In this document: positions 1 through 8,700 of the stretch, piece by piece | Numbering within the stretch: the stretch's first letter is position 1 | How the letters are laid out: the number at the start of each line of letters is the position of its first letter | Assembly: GCA_027596075.1 (NCBI GenBank) | Contig: JADGJC010000069.1 | Coordinates: forward strand, 1 to 19,200 | From: Rhizophlyctis rosea | Lineage: Eukaryota; Chytridiomycota; Chytridiomycetes; Rhizophlyctidales; Rhizophlyctidaceae | DNA length: 19,200 nt | Direction: 5' to 3' | Notes under the pieces: generated by a model | Seen by the model: the letters and a program-made list of their open reading frames with translations, nothing else | What the model was told of the DNA's origin: nothing | The model's database searches: none | Translations under genes and position numbers: made by a program

Positions 1-49
1 GCTGATCGCTGATCTGATATCTGATCTATCCTAGCTATCCTAGCTATAT
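1..49. repeat. Simple, locally repeated sequence at the window start
   Basis: The first 49 bases are built from short repeated words: GCTGATC occurs twice in tandem, followed by variants of TGATATC/TGATC, and then TATCCTAGC occurs twice in tandem. The word structure is seen directly. It may be a small microsatellite-like patch or a low-quality contig edge; no telomeric repeat (TTAGGG type) is present. Confidence 0.5.
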
Positions 50-58
50 GCCGCAGTA

Positions 59-343
59 CTATATGTCACTACTAACAAAATCGTTCAACCCTTCGCATAA
101 ACCCCGCAGCGTTGCCTCTATGAGAAACCGAGCTTTGTCCTCGACGATGTCACGAACGCTGAGGTCCTTCTTACTAGGGGCCCTGATCATCAACGCCGTA
201 AAAAGCAATTCCGTATCGCCCCCCGGCATCAAGCGTGGTACCGCATCAAGGAGGATCTCGTCCTTGAAATGGAATGAGTAATTACGTAAACTTCGACCCT
301 CTCTGACCGGAATGCCAGCCTCTTTCCAGACGATGTCGAATTG
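59..343 (-). CDS. 3' terminal exon of an unrecognised minus-strand protein
   Basis: On the minus strand a 94-codon open frame runs from just after a good 3' splice site (pyrimidine-rich, ending CCCCAG at 344-346) to a TAG at 59-61. It encodes a well-formed mixed sequence beginning QFDIVWKEAGIP and ending ATLRGLCEGLNDFVSSDI, with a central KDEILLDAVPRL stretch and predicted helices towards the C-terminus. It looks like a genuine C-terminal exon, but I do not recognise the family. A possible upstream exon lies at 459-605: an ATG at 603-605 opens a 49-codon frame whose end (CAG followed by GTTTAC) joins the terminal exon in phase 0 across a 115-nt intron. That upstream exon is unconvincing by sequence and is not included in the coordinates. 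The gene would point away from the plus-strand gene that starts at 801. Confidence 0.4.
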   Translation of the reverse strand, partial: QFDIVWKEAGIPVREGRSLRNYSFHFKDEILLDAVPRLMPGGDTELLFTALMIRAPSKKDLSVRDIVEDKARFLIEATLRGLCEGLNDFVSSDI

Positions 344-800
344 CTGGGGATGGGAACGGAGTGATAAAAAAAGGAGGGATTGGGGTCGTGATCTGTCTTT
401 GTATCACAATTGGTTGTCAAACAATAGTCAGGATGAGTCATGGGTTACGTCCGTAAACCTGTGGTGCGTGTTCCACATCAATTGCTCCCGAGATCTTGGT
501 GTCACACAGACCACTTGCCACCCTTCCCAAACTTCTCACCCAATTCACACCGCTTTTCCCCAATCCAATCGTTTCCTGTCCTCCCACCGTTGGGTCTGTC
601 AACATCCACCCACCCTTGTAGTTTATCCAAGCCGTTTCGTTACCGTCGTCTCATTCGGTGCTGGTCTATCTATCAAGTGTAATCACCACTATAAAGACTA
701 CAGCGAACAGTAAGCATCTCTTCTCTACTACCTGCAGTTGGCCATAAATCATGACTTCGTGTCTCAAAAGCAATCTCATCAACACATAGGAAGTTCGGAC
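344..800. other. Intergenic or intron region between two divergent unknown genes
   Basis: This 457-base stretch contains the probable intron and 5' part of the minus-strand gene ending at 59 and the upstream region of the plus-strand gene starting at 801. I see no convincing long reading frame, no tRNA-like cloverleaf and no strong TATA element. A weak 49-codon minus-strand frame at 459-605 is the only candidate exon. Confidence 0.4.
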
Positions 801-2391
801 ATGTCATCCTCATTTGAACGGTCAAATCATAATGACGATGATAGCGAATGCTCCCTTGACTTCGGTCCTTGCTTGTATTGATCCGGACGTGGGACACATA
901 CGCAAGAACTCGAGCGCCTGCAGGAGAAGTACATACCCAGCGAGGGACGGTCCTTTGCGTTCCACGGGGAAATCCTCCGCCGCCTGATCAACATCCAACA
1001 TCAATTACTGAACAACGGCTCCCGAGAGCAAGCCCGCTTCCACACCTTCCCCAGGTACCCTTCCTCTACAGAAGGGGACGAACTCCCCTTTGAATGGAGT
1101 CAAAACTTTAGCACTCTGCCATCCATTTTTCGGGACGTACTGGTTGGGCATTTTGATGAGATAGATTTGGACGCCGTCATCGATGCTGCTGTGAACTACG
1201 CTTTAGAGTGCGAGAAACACGACTCAGAGGAAGTCAAAGAGAAATCGCGTAAGATGCAGGAGGAGAAGGCGGAAAGTGAAAGGAGCTGGGAAAGGTTCCA
1301 AGAAATGGAGACGTTCATGTAGCCTCTGCGGGGGATGGCACGGGGCTGTGATTGGGGAGGGTTGGATCAGAGTTTGACGGAGGCGGTGGTGGAGAAGATC
1401 AGGACATTCACGGACCATGGTGGGGTCAAATGGGATCTGGTCTCTGCCTTGTGTCAGGCTACTGGGGTCGAGGAGAAGGACGTCATGGAAACCGCCCTTC
1501 TTCTCAGGAGCAAGGGATTGATGGATTTGGAATTAATGGAGGGTGCGCTTTGGTACAACTTTTGCCGGCTCATCGAGAAGTTCCCCACCCTCCTGACGAT
1601 CTACCCTGCCTATCTCAACCTGTCAGATCAGCAGCTTCAACACGCCTTGCGTGACGAGGTCATGCTAAGGATTATCGTCACGAACCGTATTCCGCTACCC
1701 GCCCGTTCCCTGCCCATTCTCTGCCGCTCAGATAACCAAGTCGGGATGAAGTACCTCCGAAGAATCCTCAGATTTTGTTGGGCGGACATGGCGTGCGAGT
1801 CTTCGTGGGAGGAAAATGTGAAATGCGCCATCACACTGGGAGGACCACTCTGTCACCGCAAGAGGGTCGTCAAGGGTCTGATTCGGAACGGTGCTATTAC
1901 GGAAGAGAGTTGGAAGCGGCTTCGTTTGTCCATGCTGGAGACCGGGGAGGGCGTGGTTGGGGACGTGGTCGGGGACGTGATCAAGAAGGAACTTCACCTG
2001 GAACACTTATACTGGGAGGATCGTCGGAGTAGGCCCGGCAGTATTTGGTATGAGAAGGCTCGCGCTAGTTTTGCGTCTGGTGTCAGCGATCAAACGTTAG
2101 TCTAGTCGGAACGTTATTGCTCTCAAATGTATCGAGATCATTGGGAGGGTTCGAGGTTGGATGTCCAGGGAGATAGTTATCGCGCAGGGGTTGGTAGAGG
2201 GCGATATATTCCCTCTGCTTAAGGCAATGATATACCTTCCGCATAACCCACGGGTCGGTCGTCAGCTCATTTTAGCGCGTAGTGGTACCTATGGGAGCGA
2301 TGAGGTCAGTCATCTGGACGTGTCGGAATGGGCGGAGGCTTCCGGTGATGACGAAATGGAGGAAGAAGAGGAGGAGGAAGCAGATCAGTGA
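801..2391 (+). CDS. Unrecognised ~478-residue protein with acidic C-terminal tail
   Basis: Four proposed exons (801-864, 907-1318, 1373-2047, 2106-2391) join into a 479-codon frame. Read without splicing, the same frame is interrupted by TGA at 879, TAG at 1320 and a frame change near 2103; introns of 42, 54 and 58 nt remove all three and keep phase. The N-terminus is acidic (run of Asp, residues 11-14). A Lys/Glu-rich likely coiled coil sits near residues 130-160, followed by a segment with HGGVKWDLVSAL, weakly like a Myb/SANT third helix. The remainder is mostly helical with many Leu and Arg, and the end is a polyacidic tail (EEEEEEEADQ). I do not recognise the family. The protein has no signal peptide or membrane segment, so it is probably nuclear or cytosolic (inference). 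The alternative reading is a decayed gene with three lesions; the 42-nt intron is the weakest part of the model. Confidence 0.5.
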
Positions 2392-2471
2392 AGAAAGTCT
2401 CTGCAATTGTAAAGTAATAGGATGCGCGAGGAGGAAGATTGGCGAAGAAGGTCGATGCTAACAGTATGCTG

Positions 2472-2530
2472 TCAATCCGCAAGCGCTTTGTAATAGTACG
2501 GTAATAGAATTTCAATCCGCAAGCGCTTTG
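2472..2530. repeat. Two 19-bp direct repeats at 40-bp period
   Basis: The 19-mer TCAATCCGCAAGCGCTTTG occurs exactly at 2472-2490 and again at 2512-2530. The spacer is AT-rich and carries GTAATAG-like words (also seen near 2414). The core contains the palindrome AAGCGCTT. It lies between the 3' ends of the unknown plus-strand gene and the small minus-strand membrane-protein gene. Function unknown. Confidence 0.8.
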
Positions 2531-2564
2531 CGTCTTCCTCCAAACCTGGCTGTGGGATCAGGTT

Positions 2565-2822
2565 TTACGCCTGGTCAAATTGGTCAGACACGTCCTGGGG
2601 TTCGCTGTAGACATCTTGCATAATCACATCGTCTGCAGAACTGTTGCCCACCGCCGATGTGTTCTGATCATGGGAAATGGTAGGAGGGACGGTGTCAATC
2701 AAATCTTCAACATCATCTCCAATGTCAGGAGTGTCTGGGACATTGAAGTAGAGCCGGTAGCCAAGGAATGTTGCGCACAGAATGCCCGCAGCAATGCACA
2801 CGTTAGAGATCCAATCAGACAT
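2565..2822 (-). CDS. Small single-pass membrane protein, hypothetical
   Basis: An intronless frame of 85 codons from ATG 2822 to TAA 2565-2567. The product starts MSDWISNVCIAAGILCATFL, giving one hydrophobic segment at about residues 4-26 that ends in GYRLYF, followed by an acidic, Pro/Thr/Asp-rich soluble tail of about 60 residues. This looks like an N-terminally anchored protein with a disordered acidic domain; compartment cannot be told. The ATG at 2822 is preferred because a TATAAAA lies about 75 nt upstream, fitting transcription starting near 2870 with a short leader; in the frame upstream of it only non-ATG starts are available. No family recognised. It runs in the same direction as the broken frame at 2943-3269, only about 120 bases upstream. 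Confidence 0.5.
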   Translation of the reverse strand: MSDWISNVCIAAGILCATFLGYRLYFNVPDTPDIGDDVEDLIDTVPPTISHDQNTSAVGNSSADDVIMQDVYSEPQDVSDQFDQA

Positions 2823-2897
2823 CCTTGACAGACCGAGCGATTTGTATTCTGCACGTACACTCGCAAACAAGTTAGTGCGTGACCAATATTGACTTCA

Positions 2898-2904
2898 TTT
2901 TATA
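2898..2904 (-). promoter_or_regulatory. TATA box for the small membrane-protein gene
   Basis: On the minus strand the sequence reads TATAAAA, 76-82 bases upstream of the ATG at 2822. Position and consensus fit a core promoter element; no further evidence. Confidence 0.45.
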
Positions 2905-2942
2905 CAATGTGGTTGCCATGTTCTGGCCCAATTTTCTTTCTG

Positions 2943-3269
2943 CTATTCCGCACAAATGGACTGGATGAAGAAGGTGATCTCCTGCTCTTCAACCGCTTCA
3001 TCTTGTACAGGTCCACCGACTAATCTGACGCGCAGTCCACATAGCTCCGTTCCTCGGGGCACATATTGGAACAAAATCTCCTCGCCATCGGGTCCCGCCA
3101 TTGACATGCGTTCTCCAAATAATCAGCGACCATCACGCAACAGCGTAAATGTGCAAAGCGCAGATATGTCTTTCCCGACTGCTCCAACACGAAAGACCCC
3201 AGGTGGGAGATGGAAAGGGGTTGGATATGGCTCTCCCGCTACCAGTTTCAATTTCCATTGCCCGGACAT
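2943..3269 (-). pseudogene. Short protein-coding frame interrupted by one TGA
   Basis: From ATG 3269 to TAG 2943-2945 the minus strand keeps a single frame of 108 codons except for one TGA at 3123-3125 (codon 49). Both halves read like real protein: the first starts MSGQWKLKLVAGEPYP and ends CTFTLLRDGR, the second continues LFGERMSMAGPDGEEI and ends ITFFIQSICAE. Alternating hydrophobic residues suggest a small all-beta domain; I do not recognise the family. A splice explanation exists (GTGTTG donor to an AG before codon 54, 78 nt) but it would delete the most protein-like part, so a nonsense mutation or base-call error is more likely. The start lies close to the 5' end of the plus-strand cellulose-binding gene, so the two are head to head. 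Confidence 0.45.
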
Positions 3270-3403
3270 CGTGCACAAAGAAAAAACGAAACTGTTTCAT
3301 AAAATCAGCAAAGTTTAGCAAACAATACCAAAGAGTAACAGTCACGTGATAGTCGCAATGAAGCCCAATTTATCGACAAAGATTAACACAAAGTTGGGGT
3401 CAG

Positions 3404-4701
3404 TTTGTTTGGGGGCACATCTGCGTTCCAGGGCAAGACCCAGCTTGCGTTCAATGTTGCTAGTGATGCTCCCGGCAACTTTGGGGTTCGTCTCGAGTCT
3501 TGGAAGGAATCATACACCGCAGAGCCTATTCCATTGACAATTGCTTGTGCCGATTCAGTTACTGCGGTATGTTTTCCAAGCGTGCGTCATTGACTTTATG
3601 CCTGCTGATTGACCATCTATTTAAAATTAGACCGCCTTCGTCGCTTGCACAGTTGACCTGACCGCATATGGCACCCACGCTTGGGATCGTGTCTCTTGGG
3701 CGGTAGGAACCGTTTCTGAACGTCAAATACAGATACTTCGACCTGACTTTACCTGAACACCAAATTTAGGCTTCAACCACGAATAGCTTCAACATCTACC
3801 TGTCAAATGTGTACCTGGGTGGAATTGCTCCAACGACCACAACTACTACCCCCACCCCTACCGCGGCCTCCTGCGCGGACGTCCCTGTTCCTGGCGATCC
3901 GTACGGTTGTGCTCAGCAAGCTGCATGGGGCAACCGCGGTGCCTCCTGGATGACTGCTTCAGGCAACTGTTTGAAGTCTTGCAATGCCTGCCCAGGAGCA
4001 ACCACTATCGCTGCTGTACCTACCTCAACATCCACCACCACCACCACCACCACCACAAGCACAACAGTTACAACCACCACTCCCGTCACCCTCGACCCCT
4101 CCAGCGCCATCACCTCGGTCAGCGATTACTTATCCACTGTTTTCTCGGCCATTGGGGACATCGTCACCCAGACCGCGACGGTAACGACAACAGAAACGGT
4201 CACCGCTCCTGCAGAAACCGTAACAACCACACTGCCCGCGGAAACGGTCACATCTGTCACGACCACAACTCTCCCAGCCTCAACCATAACCACAATCTCA
4301 ACTACCGCTCTCCCGGCTTCGACAATAACCTCAACCTCAACTATCACTCTCCCGGCTTCGACAACAACGTCTACTGAAACCCAAATATCAATTTCGACGA
4401 CGACAGCCACGGCAACCGTGACGAGAACTTACACATCTATCTCATTTACCACCCGCGACAAAACCGTAACAGTTTCGAAAACCATCACGACGATCCAGAC
4501 GGTCGTGTGCAGTGCGAAGTGGGGGGCAGTGCGGAGGGCATGGCTGGACCGGCCCGACTGCTGTCAAGCTGGTACGACGTGCAGGAAGCAGGATAATTAC
4601 GTGAGTACCATTTCTTATTGCCTCTTGGATCCTGTCATAGCACATGCAACTTACCCTGCTTCCCATCGTTTTAAACTCTGCAGTACTCTCAGTGTCTTTA
4701 A
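3404..4701 (+). CDS. Secreted-type cellulose-binding protein fragment: beta-domain, Cys-rich module, Thr linker, CBM1
   Basis: Proposed exons: 3404 (acceptor TCAG; true 5' end unknown) to 3566, 3631-3702, 3770-4600 and 4684-4701. Domains in order: a beta-sandwich-like segment (residues ~1-105, with AFQGKTQLAFNV, NFGVRLE, CTVDLTAYGTHAWDRVSW, SFNIYLSNVYLG), resembling carbohydrate-binding accessory domains; a Cys-rich ShK-like module (CADVP..GCAQQAAWGN..WM..NCLKSCNAC); a long Thr/Ser-rich linker with 13-residue repeats, probably O-glycosylated; and a C-terminal CBM1 ending CCQAGTTCRKQDNYYSQCL, the last five residues encoded by the tiny final exon. CBM1 is the fungal cellulose-binding fold, normally attached to secreted plant-wall enzymes. 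No signal peptide or catalytic domain is found upstream, so the gene is 5'-incomplete or an accessory protein. The first half of the CBM1 is out of frame: the canonical WGQCGGHGWTGPT is present in the neighbouring frame (4521-4558). Confidence 0.7.
4271..4387 (+). repeat. Three 39-bp tandem repeats encoding the Thr/Ser linker
   Basis: Units of 39 bases (13 residues, consensus LPASTITSTSTIT) start at 4271, 4310 and 4349, each opening with CTCCC(A/G)GC(C/T)TC. Looser copies with APAETVTT and LPAETVTS precede them from about 4207. The copies at 4310 and 4349 are the most alike, indicating recent local duplication within the linker of the cellulose-binding protein. Confidence 0.75.
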
Positions 4702-4906
4702 GTCGCTTGCCTAAAAATCCAGTAGTCTTATTACGAGTTTATATGGTTGTAATGGTTGGTAATAATCGGAGTGGATGTCTTAGTGTGTCATTAAATGAAA
4801 AGTTATGGAAACCATTTTCAGTGGATTGGATTGAGGAGTGAAAGGTTGACAAATGGAGCCTGGAGAGCTCCTCCCGGAAAGGCTCACCTTACCGGCTGTT
4901 GATTGA
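4702..4906. other. 3' flank of the CBM1 gene, no feature seen
   Basis: AT-rich downstream sequence containing probable 3' UTR of the cellulose-binding gene. No reading frame or RNA gene is supported here. Confidence 0.4.
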
Positions 4907-5252
4907 AATGTTAGATCACCAAATGCTTTCGGACCTCTCATCCGTATCGACATCTGTTGTCAGCATGCTGGAAGCACTATCTATAACACTATACTCGGTT
5001 TGACATTGGATCATACTCCTGCCATGATACCTATGCCCATCACCCCACAATCACCACTCCCTGCTGAACTGCGTGAGAAACTCAAGCATTATTGCCTGTC
5101 TCGATTGAGAGTAGCAAGCTTCGTCATGCAAGGGTTCCTTCCCGTTCCTTCAAGCTGATGCCTCCAAAACGCTCGAGGCATTCTCAAGACATTCAGCAGA
5201 CGAAAGAAGATATGACCATCCGAGCTTCTGCGCGAATGTGGAAACTATGTGA
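4907..5252 (+). pseudogene. Possible degraded plus-strand coding segment
   Basis: An 83-codon open frame (4907-5158) reads like protein, with FGPLIRIDICCQHAG near its start, a Pro-rich ITPQSPLPAEL and an amphipathic LREKLKHYCLSRLRV helix. It ends at TGA 5156. A second coherent frame, offset by one base, runs from about 5148 to TGA 5250-5252 (LQADASKTLEAFSRHSADER). Their abutting positions suggest one polypeptide split by a single-base indel near 5147, though a short intron cannot be ruled out. A third frame from about 5092 to 5328 is also open. A GTTAG at 4910-4914 could be a 3' splice site feeding the first frame. No family recognised; neither start nor 5' exons found. Confidence 0.25.
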
Positions 5253-5263
5253 ATTGATTCCCT

Positions 5264-5679
5264 CTATGATTTTTCACCTTTTCTCCCTTCTAAGTCTTCT
5301 AGGTCACACAAATCCAAACACTCAATAGCGCATGTTTCTGCGAGCGGATTTAGAATCGCATGGCATACTTGAGTCACTTTCGCATCCCCTGTCAATGCTA
5401 CCAGGACTTTTTCACCACCAAATGGACTAAATGGGACTTCCCACCTGAAACACATCCGTGTCAGAAACTTTAAGGCCAGCTTAACCTGTATGATTTGCAT
5501 GATCTCAGGCATTGCCCGCATGGACAGTAGTCTTGAGCCTTCCTCATAAGCCTTTTTAGTTCATGCAGCATTTGTTGTGGGCAATAACACTGTTCAAATA
5601 TTGCGGGAGCACCACGCGCCAAGAAAACTCACTCATCAGTCTGAAACACAAAAATGTTGTACGCTAACCAATCCGCCAT
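5264..5679 (-). CDS. Unrecognised two-exon protein of ~104 residues
   Basis: Exon 1 runs from ATG 5679 to 5633, an intron of 101 nt (GTGAGT at 5632, branch-like GAACTAA, AG at 5532) follows, and exon 2 runs 5531-5264 ending in TAG. The joined frame is 105 codons. The product begins MADWLAYNIFVFQTDE, continues with an amphipathic helix (PEIMQIIQVKLALKFLTRM), then a compact segment with FSPFGGEKVLVALTGDAKV and CHAILNPLAETCAIECLDL, and ends in a charged tail. It has no signal peptide or membrane span, so it is probably intracellular. I do not recognise the family. An alternative uses an extra 41-nt intron (5502-5462) with a different upstream frame; I consider this less likely because it gives a Cys-rich, unlikely N-terminus. 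The gene lies just upstream of the plus-strand remnant and 25 bases from the stop of the polymerase gene. Confidence 0.45.
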
Positions 5680-5703
5680 ATTTATGAATGTGGAGTAGGT
5701 GGC

Positions 5704-8700
5704 TTAACAGTTTCTGTCTTCTGGCGGTCGCCAGGGTACACCTGCACACATACCATGTTCAGCAGCGCATTCTCCTTCCTATATTACAGCCTCCTCTCAT
5801 ACTCACCCAAAATGTCGAAAATCTCCTGCTCCGTACGTCCAGCAACCCGTTCACCATCCGTAATCTTCACTCGGTTCTTCCCTCTGAGCGGGTCCTTGAA
5901 AAGACCATGCTGGCAAAATGAAAATAGAAGTGGATGATTGGTTACGAACTTTGATTCTTGGTACACTCCCCATGCAAGATAAGTTTGTGCATACCTGACT
6001 CAACCGATACCCTTTCAAACCTGCCAGTTTCCTGATGCTTCGATTGAAGATGTCGTTGCCGGTGAAATGCATTAAGGCGGCTCCCAGTTCGTCGTATGGC
6101 ACGATGAGGATGTCTGCGAGGCGCGACGAATGGTCACTGATGATGATGGATTGGCCCCACCAGTGTCACAACGATATTGATACTCACCCAACCTCCTAAC
6201 CCTCCCGCTCCCTCCAGGCAACCTCACAATCCCCATATAAATCGTACTCTCCTCAATCCTTCCAAATCGCTTCTCCCCCTTCTCATCCCCCTCCAACTCA
6301 ACCTCATTTCCACCCTTATCCTTCCACCCCCTCCGTCTCGCTAAATCCGCAACAATCAAACCGTCTTTGCGGAGTCGTTCCATTAGCTTGGGGAGGATGG
6401 TGGAGTGGGATTGGTTGTCGGGGTGTGTAACTGGAAAGTGGGGCATTTGTTTGCATTTGGTGATTGGAAGGGTTTAAGAGGGGAACGGTACCTATGACAT
6501 CGCAATCACCGCACATTTCGGCACCACGGCGATAACTTCCCATGATGTAGCATTCGAATTTTGGGTCGATGGCTTGGCATCCCCATTGGACCATTCGTCC
6601 TATTCGGCCGCATTCTTCGCGGGACATTTTGGTTTGTAGGTCCTGATGGGAACCGGCAAAAGGAAGAATAAGATCTTTGCGGCCCTTTTTCTGGATTGAT
6701 GTCATAGTCATCAAAACCGTTACTCACATCGAAGTGTTCCAACCCCAGCGACTGCTCATGCGTCAGTTTGGCCTTGGTGCGGAGATCATCGAGGGTGCGA
6801 AAGCCTTGGGCGTACCACTGTCGTGCCACTTTGATGCCGCATCCTGTCATGGTGGGGTATTAGGACCCTTTCTTCGCATGACCCGTGGAGCGACATTCAG
6901 CACAACCACGCACCATGAATCTTCTGGAAAAGCTGCAAACACCTTAACTCCTCCGGCTCATACTCCGCCTTCCTCAACCGACCCGTTCGTATAATCTCAT
7001 CAATCTACCAAACCCACACCATTATCAGCAACCCCAATCCTTCTCAAAACCACCACACAACAAAACCCCTACCTTCTCCGCAATCTTCCCACCAATCCCA
7101 TGCACTTTCCTCGCCTCCTCCCCACTCTCAATCCGCCTCGGGTACCTCTTCAAGATCTGTATCGCCTTTCGGTAACTCAAGATCCGCCATTGATCCCCGT
7201 CGGCTTCGTGTCTTTCCAACACTTTCTTCAGGAGATCGGTTAGGGCTTTGTTTTTGTTGCTGGAATCGAGCTGGACGCGACCGTTCTTTTGCATACAGAG
7301 GAAGCGATCTTGATTGCGAACCTGCGGGGACGATTTAGGCGGAGGAATAAGACTATAACAGCAGAGAAGGTTAACATACAGGTTTGGAGGAGGACCCACG
7401 GCGAGTGGATGGTTGCGTTTCTCCAATTCTCTACCAGGTTTCGTGAGCTCATTGACGATCCGGACCATGGAGTTTTTCACAACTGCCAAACCTGCACGCC
7501 ATCCTCATCTTCCTCCTCAACTTCCAAATCTCCGCCATCATCTAAATCCGTATTGTCCTCATCCTCCATACCGAGGTCACTGACGGGTGCCTCTTTCTCG
7601 TTGCGGATCAGTGCATCAAGATCAAAAATTTGGCTGTCTCCACCACTACTGGACGGAAGCATGAGTGCGGGGAAGGTAGGTGTTGAAGCGGAAGATTGCG
7701 AGCGCAATACTGCGGGAGGGTTCTGGGGTGGGTTTCGTTCGTCTTTGTCACTGGCGTCTTCAGTACTGGCGTCACTGCATATTCCAGACAGAGCATAAGA
7801 ACAATTGATACGAATTTGGCAGGGAAGTTCATTGACTCAAATGCTTACCTATGATCTCCGTCCTTGTTGTGTGCCCTACTTTGTTCAGGTTCAGCCTGAC
7901 TACTGCCTCCTTGAGCTGTACTGACGTCACCAGGAGCATACAGGAGACTGTCGCACAAAGTACCATTCTGATGAAACCAATCAACACAAACATCATGATA
8001 GAGGGCTCAACCTAAGCATGCACATACCAAGATAGACTGAGTAACCCAATCTGCTCGCACAACGTGGGCATCTGACTGCAACACATATATCAATGCCTAG
8101 TCATTGGCAACTTGTTTCCAAACTCCTTACAGGAAATTCATCAATCTTCAAAATCTCCAATACACGCCGATCAGGCACGTCCGCAATGATGTAATGAACA
8201 CTGTCATCGTACTGATCTGCAACTGCTCCACCTGCCGATGCAGTCAGCAACGACGCCAGAAGTTCAAAAACAACCATTTGCAAAACAAACCTAGCTCCAC
8301 CCACCGACTGGCCAGTACTTTGCGTCGGCCATTTGGCATTCCGGCAGGGCAGAACCAAGCGCGGTACCCGGTGAACAGTTTGGAATTTTTTGATGTGGCA
8401 TTTGTGACTGGTTTCTTGTGTTTCGATTGTGAGGATGAATATGTTGAGTTGGATTTGGATTGAGGTTTACGAGTCTGTAATGATTTCTTGGATGGTTGTG
8501 AGGACGTTTTGTGAACGGACTGTAGACGCGTGTTCCTTTCTGGTGGAGGGACGGCAGAAGATCTTCGTGGCCTGGGCGCATCTCTTTCATAAACATCGGT
8601 AGAAGGGTTGTGTGCATCTTTCGTAACAGCAACGTCAGCATGCGCCTCCTTTGATTCAACTTCCCCTATCTCATGATCATTGAAAAGCTGGATAGCTGGA

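Noticed and set aside
879..1322. Non-standard genetic code, with TGA and TAG read as sense
   Set aside because: The two stops are different codons, introns explain them, and the three well-identified genes end normally at TGA, TAA or TAG without internal stops.
3907..4377. Plus-strand His/Asn-rich frame with an eight-His run
   Set aside because: Frame-shifted reading of ACCACC Thr repeats; the Thr frame has domain logic and ends in CBM1.
4126..4410. Long Val-rich minus-strand open frame opposite the Thr linker
   Set aside because: It is the antisense of ACN/ACC Thr codons (GTN/GGT Val/Gly on the other strand), a standard shadow of a Thr-rich repeat.
7380..7492. Frameshift in the polymerase gene near 7487
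   Set aside because: A splice from 7492 to 7321 restores phase and gives a total divisible by three, so no lesion is needed.
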